Below are positions 1 through 8,992 of a DNA stretch of 52,200 nucleotides, piece after piece. Source of the DNA: Paenibacillus sp. (lineage in GTDB: Bacteria; Bacteroidota; Bacteroidia; Bacteroidales; Muribaculaceae); assembly GCA_023663345.1 (NCBI GenBank), contig JAMPHR010000003.1, positions 301,187 through 353,386 of the forward strand, given 5' to 3'. Made by a program: the position numbers and the translations under genes. Under the pieces are notes generated by a model that saw only the letters and a list, made by a program, of their open reading frames with translations, made no database searches and was not told the origin of the DNA. Positions within the stretch are counted from its first letter, which is position 1. Each line of letters opens with the position of its first letter.

Positions 1-76
1 TCACCGATAAGACGCTCAAAAGCAAAGTGAAATGAATTTTAAACAGTTTCTTAGATGAAGATTGAAAAATAATTAT

Positions 77-84
77 TAAATTTG
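77..84 (+). promoter_or_regulatory. -7 element of the DUF4301 promoter
   Basis: TAAATTTG matches the Bacteroidetes -7 consensus TAnnTTTG. It lies 65 nt before the ATG at 149. No TTG is seen at the usual 19-nt spacing, so the call rests on the -7 element alone. Confidence 0.5.
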
Positions 85-148
85 AGGGCACCGAAAGGTA
101 AACATCTAAATAAAACGCACAGATTATTCAATTCAAACTTATACCCAA

Positions 149-1672
149 ATGCTAAGACCTGAAGACAAAGAGCTGCTTGCTCAGAAAGGCATCAGCGAGG
201 CTGACGCCGAGGCCCAGCTCGCTCGGTTTGTAACCGGATTCCCATACCTCAAGATCAAAGATGCCGCGCGTGTTGACGCCGGAATATTCCGTCTCTCCGA
301 CGAGGAGGCCAACGCCGCTCTCGAGCGCTGGCACGAGTACCTGGCCCACGGTGGCGAAGTGTGCAAGTTTGTGCCCGCTTCCGGAGCCGCTTCGCGCATG
401 TTCAAGGCTCTGTTTGAATACGTTGACGGCGGCACCGATGAACTCAAGGAGGGCACTCCCGTAGCCAAGCTCATCGCCGACCTCGATAAACTCCCCTTCA
501 TACCCGAACTGAAAGCCGCCTGCGAGAAACTCTATGGCAAGACCCTCGACGAACTTCTCAAAGAGGGCCGTAACCGCGATGTCATAGCCGCTATCGTGGA
601 CTCGGAAGGCATGAATTACGGCGGACTCCCCAAGGGCCTGCTGAAGTTCCACAGCTATCCCGAAGGATCGCGCACTCCGGTGGAGGAACACCTCACCGAA
701 GGCGCTCAGACTGCCGCCAATTCCAAGGGGGAGGTACATCTGCACTTCACCGTGTCGGCCAACCACCGCACTCTCTTCCAGGAGAAGCTCGACGAAGTGA
801 TCCCCCAGGCCGAAGCCCGCACCGGCAAGAAGTTCTTCGTGTCGATGAGCGAGCAGAAACCCTCGACCGACACTATCGCCGCCAACCCCGACAATACCCC
901 GTTCCTCGAGGACGGACATCTGCTGTTCCGTCCCGGCGGACATGGAGCGCTGATCCAGAACCTCAACGACATCGAGAGCGCCGTGGTATTCATCAAGAAT
1001 ATCGACAATGTGGTGCCCGATGCCCGTCGTGCCGACACCATTAAATATAAAGAGATCCTCGGCGGTCTGCTCCTCGAGATCCACGACCAGATCGAGGAGG
1101 ACCTCATCGCCCTCGAGGAAAAAGTCTACACAGCATCCGACCTCAAGGGCATGGTGGACTACCTGCGCAACATCCTCAACGTCAACGACGAGCGTCTCGA
1201 CAATATGAGCGACGACGAGATCGTGGAATATCTCAAGAAGAAACTGAACCGCCCCTTGCGCGTGTGTGGCATGGTACGCAACGAGGGCGAGCCCGGCGGC
1301 GGCCCGTTCATCGCCTACAACCCCGACGGATCATCCTCTCCCCAGATCCTCGAGAGCAATCAGGTGGATACTTCCAACGAGGCATACCGCAACATGATGG
1401 CCACAGCCACCCACTTCAATCCCGTCGACCTGGTGTGCTACATCAAGGATATCCACGGCAAGAAGTTCGACCTTCCCTCCTACGTGGATCCCGCCACGGG
1501 CTTCATCTCGTCCAAGTCGAGCCACGGCAAGGAGCTCCGCGCCATGGAGCTTCCCGGATTGTGGAACGGAGCCATGAGCGACTGGAACACAGTGTTCGTT
1601 GAAGTGCCCATCTCCACCTTCAACCCCGTGAAGACTGTCAACGACCTTCTCCGTCCCGCCCACCAGGGCTAA
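149..1672 (+). CDS. DUF4301 family protein
   Basis: This cytosolic protein of 507 residues belongs to the Bacteroidetes family usually named DUF4301, for which no reaction is established. It starts at the first ATG after a candidate promoter at 77-84. A segment at residues 73-86, KFVPASGAASRMFK, resembles the glycine-rich loop ending in Arg/Lys found in sugar-phosphate nucleotidyltransferases. That is the only functional hint I see, and it is inference. There is no signal peptide or membrane helix. The gene is followed by a strong terminator-like hairpin and appears to be transcribed alone. Confidence 0.85.
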   Translation: MLRPEDKELLAQKGISEADAEAQLARFVTGFPYLKIKDAARVDAGIFRLSDEEANAALERWHEYLAHGGEVCKFVPASGAASRMFKALFEYVDGGTDELKEGTPVAKLIADLDKLPFIPELKAACEKLYGKTLDELLKEGRNRDVIAAIVDSEGMNYGGLPKGLLKFHSYPEGSRTPVEEHLTEGAQTAANSKGEVHLHFTVSANHRTLFQEKLDEVIPQAEARTGKKFFVSMSEQKPSTDTIAANPDNTPFLEDGHLLFRPGGHGALIQNLNDIESAVVFIKNIDNVVPDARRADTIKYKEILGGLLLEIHDQIEEDLIALEEKVYTASDLKGMVDYLRNILNVNDERLDNMSDDEIVEYLKKKLNRPLRVCGMVRNEGEPGGGPFIAYNPDGSSSPQILESNQVDTSNEAYRNMMATATHFNPVDLVCYIKDIHGKKFDLPSYVDPATGFISSKSSHGKELRAMELPGLWNGAMSDWNTVFVEVPISTFNPVKTVNDLLRPAHQG

Positions 1673-1697
1673 CGGCAAGGTTCCGGAAACATGATAT

Positions 1698-1763
1698 ATA
1701 GAATGTAAAGTGTGGAATCATCCGCCGCTACGCCTGATTTTACATTTTACATTCTATTTTTTG
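1698..1763 (+). terminator. Terminator after the DUF4301 gene
   Basis: Arms 1698-1720 and 1735-1757 form a 23-bp stem with a few G-U pairs and a 14-nt loop, followed by six T. The T tract runs directly into the -7 element of the next promoter. Confidence 0.75.
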
Positions 1764-1771
1764 TACCTTTG
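1764..1771 (+). promoter_or_regulatory. -7 element of the GNAT promoter
   Basis: TACCTTTG fits TAnnTTTG and sits immediately after the terminator of the previous gene. Transcription would start near 1778, which makes the ATG at 1833 the natural start of the GNAT protein and excludes in-frame starts further upstream. Confidence 0.6.
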
Positions 1772-1832
1772 CAATCATCAATTCATCTCTCCCGCTTGTT
1801 ATAATCTTACCACCAGTGTTACATTATTTATT

Positions 1833-2909
1833 ATGAGCAAGAGAGATGATATAATCCGCATCTGGCAGGAGAGCTTCAAGGATTCACGGGCGTATGTCAA
1901 CATGTACTTCGACCGTGTGTACCGCGAGGACGAAGCCCTCACCCTCACCGATGCTTCGGGAGCCACAGTAAGCAGTCTGCTTCTGCAGCACTACGCCATG
2001 AAATTTCACGGCACCGAACTGCCGGTGAGCTATGTGGCCGGAGCCGCCACCCGCCGCCAGCAACGGGGCAAGGGATACATGTCCCAGCTCATGCGCATGG
2101 CACTTAAAGCCTCGGCCGAGCGTGGCGACATGGCTTGCACGCTCATCCCCTCCACAAGCGCACTCTACTATTTCTACCGAAGATTTGGCTTCTCGACGGT
2201 ATTCTACACCAAGGAGCAGCGGTTCACCTCCATGCACTCATTTCCGGTGAAAGGCGTGTATCACACTATGGACACTCCCGCTCCGGCCGATGTTTGGGAC
2301 GCTTTCAACCGCTTCCAGCACCGTCGCGAATGTTATGTGACCCACACCCGCCGTGACCTCGACAACATACTTGCCGACCTCGAGAGCGACGGAGGCGATT
2401 TTGTGGTGATAGGCACCGACGATGAGGACCGCGGGCCCCGCATAGCCTCGATGGCTTGGGCCGTGATGCACGACGACCTGTTGCTTGTGACCGATGTCAT
2501 GGGCGAGAGCGAGGATGCACGCACAGCCGCGATGCGCCGGCTCAGGGAGTTGCATCCCGGTGTTCCGTTCCTGCTTTACGGACGACCCGGCGACACCATG
2601 GGCGGACGACTCATGCCCCGCGCGATGGCACGCATCACCAATGCCGGAATGATGCTCGAAGCAGTGGCCCAGGCCAGGCCGAAATGGGAATCCCGCATAA
2701 GGGTGACCGACCGTCTGCTCCCCGAGATCAATTCCCACACCTATATTATAGGTAAAGGCTCATGCACGGTCGATGATACATATACAGGCCCGCTCGACAT
2801 GGATGTACCCATCGATGTGCTCGCCGACGTGTCATTCTCGTCACCCGAGATCGGCGACATAATGCGCTTCCCCTCGGTGCGTCCGATGATAAGCCTGATG
2901 CTCGACTGA
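1833..2909 (+). CDS. GNAT acetyltransferase, Eis-like two-domain type
   Basis: This is a predicted acyl-CoA N-acyltransferase of 358 residues. The N-terminal half is a GNAT fold with an acetyl-CoA pyrophosphate-binding loop RRQQRGKGY at residues 74-82. The long C-terminal half fits the second GNAT-like plus sterol-carrier-like region of Eis-type proteins. The substrate cannot be told from sequence. The frame stays open upstream to 1710, but that stretch lies inside the preceding terminator and promoter, so the ATG at 1833 is preferred. EngB follows 62 nt downstream on the same strand and may be cotranscribed. The protein should be cytosolic. Confidence 0.8.
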   Translation: MSKRDDIIRIWQESFKDSRAYVNMYFDRVYREDEALTLTDASGATVSSLLLQHYAMKFHGTELPVSYVAGAATRRQQRGKGYMSQLMRMALKASAERGDMACTLIPSTSALYYFYRRFGFSTVFYTKEQRFTSMHSFPVKGVYHTMDTPAPADVWDAFNRFQHRRECYVTHTRRDLDNILADLESDGGDFVVIGTDDEDRGPRIASMAWAVMHDDLLLVTDVMGESEDARTAAMRRLRELHPGVPFLLYGRPGDTMGGRLMPRAMARITNAGMMLEAVAQARPKWESRIRVTDRLLPEINSHTYIIGKGSCTVDDTYTGPLDMDVPIDVLADVSFSSPEIGDIMRFPSVRPMISLMLD

Positions 2910-2971
2910 AATTAGAGGTTGCCAAGATACAACCTATCGATAACGTAATCAACCAATATCCGCACTGCAAG

Positions 2972-3592
2972 ATGATCATAAACTCAGCACGTTTCGCGAT
3001 CTCCAATTCCACCCACACCCGTTGCCCCGAGGGCACCCGCCACGAGTATGCCTTCATAGGCCGGAGTAATGTGGGCAAATCCTCTCTCATCAATATGCTC
3101 ACCGGCCACAGCAAGCTCGCCAAGACCTCGTCGACGCCGGGAAAAACATTGCTCATCAACCATTTCCTCATCAATGACGAGTGGTATATCGTCGACCTGC
3201 CCGGCTACGGATTTGCCATGCGGGGCAAGCAGCAACGCGAACAGCTGGAGAAAATGATACGCGGATATATACTCGGACGCGAACAGATGACCAATCTGTT
3301 TGTACTCATCGACTCGCGCCACGAGCCCATGAAGATCGACCTTGAATTCTTCAACTGGCTCGGTGAAAACGGTGTGCCATTCTCCATAGTGTTCACCAAA
3401 CTCGACAAGCTCGGCAACGATGCCGGACGGCGCAACGTGCAGAAGTACTGCAAACGCCTCCTCGAAACCTGGGAGGAGCTGCCGCCGATCTTCATCACTT
3501 CGAGCGAGGATGGCCGCGGACGGCAGGAGCTGCTCGACTACATTGAACAGCTCAACAAGCTCCCAATGGAAATCCAGGAGCAAGAGGAATAA
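2972..3592 (+). CDS. engB: Ribosome biogenesis GTPase EngB (YihA/YsxC)
   Basis: EngB is a cytosolic GTPase needed for large ribosomal subunit assembly. The 206-residue protein has the expected size. It shows the P-loop GRSNVGKS at residues 30-37, the G3 motif DLPG at residues 75-78 followed by YG, and the G4 motif TKLD near residue 140. The N-terminus [11 protein letters not shown] matches the usual start of Bacteroidales EngB. It lies 62 nt after the GNAT gene. The stop is followed by two copies of a 14-bp direct repeat and a large inverted repeat. Confidence 0.95.
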   Translation: MIINSARFAISNSTHTRCPEGTRHEYAFIGRSNVGKSSLINMLTGHSKLAKTSSTPGKTLLINHFLINDEWYIVDLPGYGFAMRGKQQREQLEKMIRGYILGREQMTNLFVLIDSRHEPMKIDLEFFNWLGENGVPFSIVFTKLDKLGNDAGRRNVQKYCKRLLETWEELPPIFITSSEDGRGRQELLDYIEQLNKLPMEIQEQEE

Positions 3593-3611
3593 GAGCCTGT
3601 CTAAAATATAA

Positions 3612-3646
3612 GCCGGACAGAATAATATATTGGCCGGACAGAATAA
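3612..3646 (+). repeat. Two 14-bp direct repeats between engB and the integrase gene
   Basis: GCCGGACAGAATAA occurs at 3612-3625 and again at 3633-3646, that is, two helical turns apart. They directly precede the inverted repeat at 3647-3712. Paired sites next to a recombinase gene could be protein-binding arms, but this is unproven. Confidence 0.6.
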
Positions 3647-3712
3647 AAAACTGTTAGGAAATATACGTTAATTTGGAGGACTCTAATCCAACGTATATTT
3701 CCTAACAGTTTT
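3647..3712. repeat. Perfect 23-bp inverted repeat upstream of the integrase gene
   Basis: Arms 3647-3669 and 3690-3712 are exact reverse complements separated by 20 nt. The left arm opens with an A run and the right arm ends in four T, so it could be a bidirectional terminator for engB. It ends only 10 nt before the integrase ATG, which leaves almost no room for a separate promoter. A recombinase or autoregulatory site is the alternative. Confidence 0.8.
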
Positions 3713-3722
3713 CTATGCACAG

Positions 3723-4982
3723 ATGGCATCAATAAAAGTGAAATTCCGCCGTCCATCGGCCGGCTCCGGCCACACTGCCGAGGGCACTATCTACTATCAG
3801 ATCATCCACCAACGGAAAGTGAGGCAACTGAGCACTTCCTACCGCATCATGAACTCGGAGTGGAACGAAAACCGCAATACTATCACCATCACGGAAGCAT
3901 CATCGCACGAACGCTACAATCTGCTCAAGGAGCTGAGACACAAAGTGCGTGGCGATCTCGAACGCCTCCACAGGATAATCAGACGCCTTGAGGAAGCCGA
4001 CCTCCCCTACACCTCCGACGATATCGTGGATGATTTCCGCGAGTACTGCAGGGAGTACACCCTGTTCAACTACATCGGCTCAGTGTCACTGAAACTGAAA
4101 AACAAAGGCAAGATCCGCACCTCGGACACCTACATAGCCACCCTCAACAGCTTCAAGCGTTTCAGAGGCGGAGTGGATATCATGCTCGACGACATCGACT
4201 CAGATGTGATCGAAGCCTACGAGGCTTATCTCATTGGCCGTGGCGTCACCTACAACACCTCGTCGTTCTACATGCGCATCCTCAGGGCCACCTACAACCG
4301 TGCCGTCGACACCGACGTCATCATGGACCGGAGGCCATTCAGGCATGTCTACACCGGAGTGGACCACACCGTGAAACGGGCTCTTCCCCTTGAAATGATA
4401 AGGGAACTCATGGAAATGGATCTCTCCTCGCGCCCCAATCTCGACTATGCCCGCGACATGTTCATCCTCAGCTTCGCACTACGTGGCATGAGCTTTGTCG
4501 ACATGGCCTATCTGCGCAAAAGCGATCTCAGCGACGGGTATCTAACATACATACGCCGCAAGACAGGCCGACGGCTCACCATAAAGTGGACCGATGAGAT
4601 GCAGAGCATACTGGGAAAGTATCCCGAGAACTCAACTCCCTACCTGCTGCCTATACTCAATAAAGCCGATTCATGTGGCGATAACGCCTACCGCTCCAAG
4701 TCGGCCAGCATAAACCGCAATCTCAAGACCATAGCGCCAACACTTGGAGTCACCATCCCCCTCACCCTCTACGTGGCGCGCCACAGCTGGGCATCGGCGG
4801 CTCGCAAGATCGGCGTGCCCATAAGTGTGATCAGCGAGGGCATGGGTCATGAGAACGAGTCCACCACACGCATATATCTGGCATCGCTCGACACCTCGGC
4901 TATCGACAATGCCAACACCATGATACTCCGGTCGATAGGTGAGGCCGGCATGGGCAACCGGCGTCAGAGCCGGAACGGATGA
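3723..4982 (+). CDS. Tyrosine recombinase (site-specific integrase)
   Basis: This is a tyrosine-family site-specific recombinase of 419 residues, of the Bacteroidetes type with an N-terminal arm-binding region, a SAM-like core-binding domain at about residues 105-205 and a C-terminal catalytic domain. Catalytic residues I can place are Arg254, Lys280, Arg353, His376 and the nucleophile Tyr385. The usual His three residues before the second Arg is Tyr350, a replacement I believe is common in Bacteroidetes enzymes. No element genes, tRNA or attachment sites lie beside it. It may therefore be a remnant, or an enzyme acting on invertible DNA as some Bacteroides recombinases do. The inverted repeat ending at 3712 is the nearest candidate target. 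Confidence 0.9.
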   Translation: MASIKVKFRRPSAGSGHTAEGTIYYQIIHQRKVRQLSTSYRIMNSEWNENRNTITITEASSHERYNLLKELRHKVRGDLERLHRIIRRLEEADLPYTSDDIVDDFREYCREYTLFNYIGSVSLKLKNKGKIRTSDTYIATLNSFKRFRGGVDIMLDDIDSDVIEAYEAYLIGRGVTYNTSSFYMRILRATYNRAVDTDVIMDRRPFRHVYTGVDHTVKRALPLEMIRELMEMDLSSRPNLDYARDMFILSFALRGMSFVDMAYLRKSDLSDGYLTYIRRKTGRRLTIKWTDEMQSILGKYPENSTPYLLPILNKADSCGDNAYRSKSASINRNLKTIAPTLGVTIPLTLYVARHSWASAARKIGVPISVISEGMGHENESTTRIYLASLDTSAIDNANTMILRSIGEAGMGNRRQSRNG

Positions 4983-5010
4983 CAGGCCCGGAGTAGCGTA
5001 TATACAAAGA

Positions 5011-5049
5011 GATCGCCGGGGCACCTGTCAGTCAGGCACTCCGGCGATC
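5011..5049 (+). terminator. Hairpin after the integrase gene
   Basis: Arms 5011-5027 and 5033-5049 pair over 17 positions with two mismatches and a 5-nt loop. The sequence after it is only weakly T-rich, so terminator function is likely but not certain. Confidence 0.45.
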
Positions 5050-5142
5050 AGTATTTATGCGTATATCAGAATCGTTTCAATTTCTTTTATCTTACCGCTG
5101 TAAGCTTCATGCTCACTTGGCGGGATTGGGAAAACCGGTGAT

Positions 5143-6186
5143 TTAGTAGTTCCACTGGCAGGCAACCATTCTCAGGCTGTTGCAAGCGATGGTACGGAAG
5201 TCAATGATCTGATTGTAACGGCAGTTTACGTAAGTAAGAGCCTGGTCAAACGATACATCGAGCATGGTCAGCTGGTTGTTGTTGCAGAGCAGACGCTGGA
5301 GGAAAGTCTGGTTAGAGAGAGTGAGCTGAGTCAGGTCGTTGTAAGAGCAGTCTACATACTGGAGGTTGGGGCAACCCTCTACGCTGAGAGTGGTAAGGTC
5401 ATTGTAGGAGCAAACGAGGTCGAGAAGAGCACGACAGTCGCGGAGTCCGAGAGTGACCATATTGTTGTCAGAGCAGATGAAAGTAGAGAGCGAGGGCAGA
5501 CCGGAAACGATGAGGTTAGAGATCTCATTGTCATCACAGTTGAGGTTCTGGAGGTTCTCTACGCCTGCGAGGGTGAGGGTGGTCAGCTTGTTATAGCCGC
5601 AATAGAGATTCTTAAGAGCGGTACAGCCTGAGATGTTGAGTGACTCGAGGTGGCAACCCTGGCAGTTAAGTGTCTGAAGGTTTGCCGAGTTGGCGAGACT
5701 GAGTTCAACAAAGAGGTTGTTGGAAACATTGAGGTTCTTAAGAAGAGGTACGTTCGAGAGAGAGATGTCAGTCAGTCGATTCTTGTAGATCGAGAGGGTC
5801 TGGAGGGCCTGGCAACCTTCGAAGTTGACTTCGGAAAGTTTGTTACGCCCTGCGTTCACTTCAGTAAGAGCGGCGCAGCCTGAAACGTTGAGAGAGGTGA
5901 GGTGGTTGCGGGATACGTCTACTTTGGAAAGGGCCTTGAATCCCGAGAGGTTGAGTGCTCCGGTGAGCTTCTTGTCCTTCCACTCGATCGCTGTCACGTG
6001 ACCGGCCTCAACGGTTACGCCTTCGATTGAGGCGACTGAGTTAGGATTGGACACCTTGAGTTCCGTTGCATTGTTTCCCTCGTTGAGGAAAGCCTTAAGC
6101 TGCTTTGCCTCGTTCTTGTCAAGATTCTGAGCAAATGCGGTCATACTTCCAAGCATAACTGCAAAAATTAATAACGCTTTTTTCAT
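5143..6186 (-). CDS. Secreted leucine-rich repeat protein
   Basis: This is a 347-residue exported protein. A Sec signal peptide (MKKALLIFAVML, ending in AFAQ near residue 20) precedes a capping region and about twelve LRR units of roughly 21 residues, at about residues 70-340. The unit reads roughly L.xLxCxxNxLxxLxVSGxxxL, and the Cys/Asn positions are strongly kept in the C-terminal half. No Cys lipobox, membrane anchor or type IX secretion C-terminal domain is visible, so it should end up periplasmic or released. LRR proteins of this type usually bind protein or glycan partners. The partner is unknown. It lies 178 nt downstream of dnaB on the same strand and probably has its own promoter. 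Confidence 0.85.
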   Translation of the reverse strand: MKKALLIFAVMLGSMTAFAQNLDKNEAKQLKAFLNEGNNATELKVSNPNSVASIEGVTVEAGHVTAIEWKDKKLTGALNLSGFKALSKVDVSRNHLTSLNVSGCAALTEVNAGRNKLSEVNFEGCQALQTLSIYKNRLTDISLSNVPLLKNLNVSNNLFVELSLANSANLQTLNCQGCHLESLNISGCTALKNLYCGYNKLTTLTLAGVENLQNLNCDDNEISNLIVSGLPSLSTFICSDNNMVTLGLRDCRALLDLVCSYNDLTTLSVEGCPNLQYVDCSYNDLTQLTLSNQTFLQRLLCNNNQLTMLDVSFDQALTYVNCRYNQIIDFRTIACNSLRMVACQWNY

Positions 6187-6364
6187 AAAACAATAGTTGT
6201 TGGTTGAGTTATTTTTACTAATCTAACACCAGCAACCGAAAAAAGGTTTTATGAACGTTGAAAAAAGTTTTTATATTTTAAATCCTTGCGCCCACAATCC
6301 CCTACCAATCAATTTTTTAACACATCTTTTATAATTCCGTTAATTTCCATACACGCTCCGGCTG

Positions 6365-7933
6365 TCAGAACGGGGCCACATCATCCGATGTTGTGGCCAT
6401 GATATCGGCCGTCCCGCCACCAAACTGTGTCCCGCCCGTGTCAAGCCCTGCCGGCAATGCCTCATCGGGCGCATTGAGGCGCGATTCGCGCTGTCCGCTA
6501 CCCACCGACACCTCTCCGTCCCAGTTCTCAAAGCGGGCATACTTGGAGGTAAACCTCATCTTCACGTCATCGACACGACCCGAACGGTGCTTTGCCACGA
6601 TGAACTCGGCGAGGCCGCGTATGTCATTGCCGGCGCCGTCAAATCCCGAGCGCAGGTAATACTCCGGTCGGTGAATGAAGCACACGATGTCGGCATCCTG
6701 CTCGATCGCACCCGACTCACGCAGGTCGCTCAGCTGAGGTCGCTTTCCATCCTTCGAGTCAGCGCCTCGCGACTCCACCGAACGGTTGAGCTGCGACAGC
6801 GCCACGATAGGTATGTTCAGCTCTTTGGCGAGCTGCTTGAGCGAACGCGAGATCATGGACACCTCCTGCTCGCGCGAGCCAAACTTCATGCCCGAGGCAT
6901 TCATCAGCTGCAGGTAGTCGATGATGATGAACGACACGTTGTGCTCCCTCACCAGCCGTCGTGCCTTGGTGCGCAACTCGAATATCGACAGCGAGGCCGT
7001 ATCATCTATAAATAGAGGTGCGCTGTAGAGGTTCTTCACGCGTGACATCAGCTGGTCCCACTCCATCTGGGTGAGCTGACCGCTCTTGATCTTCTCACCC
7101 TCGATCTCGCAGGCATTCTGTATGAGACGGTTCACGAGCTGGAGGTTGGACATCTCGAGCGAGAATATCGCCACAGGTATATTATAGTTGACCGCCATAT
7201 TCTTGGCCATCGACAGCACAAACGCCGTCTTACCCATCGCGGGACGTGCGGCGATGATGATAAGGTCGCTACGCTGCCATCCCGAGGTGAGCTTGTCAAG
7301 CTCATGGAATCCCGATTCGAGGCCCGACAGACCCGATGCTCTGTTGGCCGAGATCTGTATCTGCTCGATTGCCGAGTTGATCACCGGGTCGATCTGAGTC
7401 ACATCCTTCTTCACATTGCGCTGGGAGATCTCAAACAGCTTACCCTCGGCCTCCTGCAACAGATCGTCGACATCGTAACTCTCATCAAACGCCTGGGCCT
7501 CGATCTGCGAGGCGAAACGTATCAGCTCGCGCGCCAGATACTTCTGGGCCACGATGCGGGCATGAAACTCCACGTGGGCACCCGAAGCCACCCTCGAGGT
7601 CAGTTCGGAGATACGCAACGCTCCACCGGCTCCCTCGAGATCACCGTTGAGGCGCAGACGCTCGGTCACGGTGAGCATGTCAATGCTCTGCTGTGCCGCG
7701 CCGAGGCTCTGTATGGCCGCATATATCTTCTGATTGCCGGGATCGTAGAACGATTCGGGCTTCAGGATGTCACACACCACTGTGTAGGCATCCTTCTCAA
7801 GCATCAATGCGCCGAGCACAGCCTCCTCAAGATCATTGTCCCTTGGTGGCATACGCCCGCCGTGATCGAATTTCGACACATGCTCGGGCTTCCCGCCCCT
7901 CCTGTTATTATATGTATTATTGTCCTGTGGCAT
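6365..7933 (-). CDS. dnaB: Replicative DNA helicase DnaB
   Basis: DnaB is the hexameric helicase that unwinds DNA at the replication fork. The 522-residue protein has the N-terminal DnaB domain (residues about 30-130, including the LEEAVLGALMLE segment) and a RecA-like ATPase core. The core shows Walker A RPAMGKTA, Walker B FIIIDYLQL and the downstream VALSQLNRSVE motif. The frame stays open to a TTG at 7960, but that codon overlaps the -7 element at 7958-7965. The ATG at 7933 is therefore chosen. The gene is divergent from ispE. Confidence 0.95.
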   Translation of the reverse strand: MPQDNNTYNNRRGGKPEHVSKFDHGGRMPPRDNDLEEAVLGALMLEKDAYTVVCDILKPESFYDPGNQKIYAAIQSLGAAQQSIDMLTVTERLRLNGDLEGAGGALRISELTSRVASGAHVEFHARIVAQKYLARELIRFASQIEAQAFDESYDVDDLLQEAEGKLFEISQRNVKKDVTQIDPVINSAIEQIQISANRASGLSGLESGFHELDKLTSGWQRSDLIIIAARPAMGKTAFVLSMAKNMAVNYNIPVAIFSLEMSNLQLVNRLIQNACEIEGEKIKSGQLTQMEWDQLMSRVKNLYSAPLFIDDTASLSIFELRTKARRLVREHNVSFIIIDYLQLMNASGMKFGSREQEVSMISRSLKQLAKELNIPIVALSQLNRSVESRGADSKDGKRPQLSDLRESGAIEQDADIVCFIHRPEYYLRSGFDGAGNDIRGLAEFIVAKHRSGRVDDVKMRFTSKYARFENWDGEVSVGSGQRESRLNAPDEALPAGLDTGGTQFGGGTADIMATTSDDVAPF

Positions 7934-7957
7934 CGGTGATATCAGTTTTATATGATA

Positions 7958-7965
7958 CAAAATTA
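7958..7965 (-). promoter_or_regulatory. -7 element of the dnaB promoter
   Basis: Read on the minus strand this is TAATTTTG, a perfect TAnnTTTG. It implies a transcript start near 7950 and a short leader before the ATG at 7933. Confidence 0.6.
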
Positions 7966-7988
7966 CGCAAAATCATGAGATTTTTATG

Positions 7989-7996
7989 TACTTTTG
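7989..7996 (+). promoter_or_regulatory. -7 element of the ispE promoter
   Basis: TACTTTTG fits TAnnTTTG and lies 22 nt before the ispE ATG, giving a leader of about 15 nt. It is divergent from the dnaB element with only 23 nt between the two. Confidence 0.6.
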
Positions 7997-8018
7997 TACC
8001 ATATAAGAAAATTTTCCG

Positions 8019-8840
8019 ATGATACTTTTTCCCAATGCCAAGATAAATCTTGGGCTCGACATACTGCGCAAGCGCGATGACGGCTACCACGATATAGAGA
8101 CCGTGATGGTGCCCGTGCCATGGCACGATGTTCTCGAGATAGTCCCGGCACGGGGCGAGGACTCCACGCTCACAGTCACCGGACGCAAGGTGGACTGCCC
8201 GCCCGAAAAGAATCTGGTGATGAAAGCCTACCGAGCCTTGTGTGAAGAGGTACCGCTCCCGCCGGTGGACATATATCTGCGCAAAATCATCCCCGACGGT
8301 GCCGGACTGGGAGGCGGATCGGCCGATGCCTCGTTCACGCTCTCGGGACTCAACGATCTGTTCTGCCTCGGACTCGACAAGGCCACCCTGGCACGCATAG
8401 CATCCTCACTCGGAGCCGACTGCCCTTTCTTTATATATAATACACCTATGTTATGCACCGGCACCGGCACCGAAATGAGTCCGATGGATGTGGACCTGTC
8501 GGGACTCGATATCCTCATCGTGAAGCCCCAAGTGAGCGTCCCCACAGCCGTGGCCTATTCCCGCACTTCACCGGCCATTCCCGACGTTTCGGTGTGCGAG
8601 TTGCTCCACAGTCCACGCGCATCCTGGCAGGGACGGCTGAAAAATGACTTCGAGCCTTCGGTGTTCCAGTCTTATCCCGAGATAGCCTCGGTGAAGGACC
8701 GCATCATGTCGCTTGGTCCGGTGTACGTATCCATGTCGGGATCGGGCGCGTCGGTCTACGGACTCTTCGGGCGTGACATTTTGTCACCCTCGGTCGACGA
8801 TATGTTCCCCGGATGTGACATACTCCGCGCAAGCTTGTGA
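8019..8840 (+). CDS. ispE: 4-diphosphocytidyl-2-C-methyl-D-erythritol kinase IspE
   Basis: IspE phosphorylates CDP-methylerythritol with ATP in the MEP pathway that makes isoprenoid precursors. The 273-residue protein is of normal length. It begins with the IspE signature FPNAKINLGLDI and carries the GHMP-kinase ATP loop GAGLGGGSADAS near residue 93. A second conserved loop, MSGSGASVYG, is near the C-terminus. It is transcribed alone from a promoter shared back to back with dnaB. Confidence 0.95.
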   Translation: MILFPNAKINLGLDILRKRDDGYHDIETVMVPVPWHDVLEIVPARGEDSTLTVTGRKVDCPPEKNLVMKAYRALCEEVPLPPVDIYLRKIIPDGAGLGGGSADASFTLSGLNDLFCLGLDKATLARIASSLGADCPFFIYNTPMLCTGTGTEMSPMDVDLSGLDILIVKPQVSVPTAVAYSRTSPAIPDVSVCELLHSPRASWQGRLKNDFEPSVFQSYPEIASVKDRIMSLGPVYVSMSGSGASVYGLFGRDILSPSVDDMFPGCDILRASL

Positions 8841-8938
8841 CAAACAATATTTTCGTTTGATATATTGAACGTTATACCCCTTTCATTGTTCTATATTTTA
8901 GAGAGCCGATCCGAAGTCTGACGCCGTTGTGACGCCAG

Positions 8939-8951
8939 GCCAAAGTTTGGC
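8939..8951. promoter_or_regulatory. GCCAAAGTTTGGC palindrome upstream of grpE
   Basis: A 13-nt perfect palindrome lies 41 nt before the grpE ATG, in the 152-nt gap after ispE. Its position suits an operator of the chaperone operon. It does not match the CIRCE element. Function is inference. Confidence 0.35.
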
Positions 8952-8992
8952 AACATTTTTGCATATACATTTTTATTATAAGATATACTATC

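Noticed and set aside
3723-4982. A complete integrative element around the tyrosine recombinase
   Set aside because: The flanking genes are housekeeping or secreted proteins, with no relaxase, replication genes, tRNA or paired attachment repeats within reach. Only the recombinase itself is supported.
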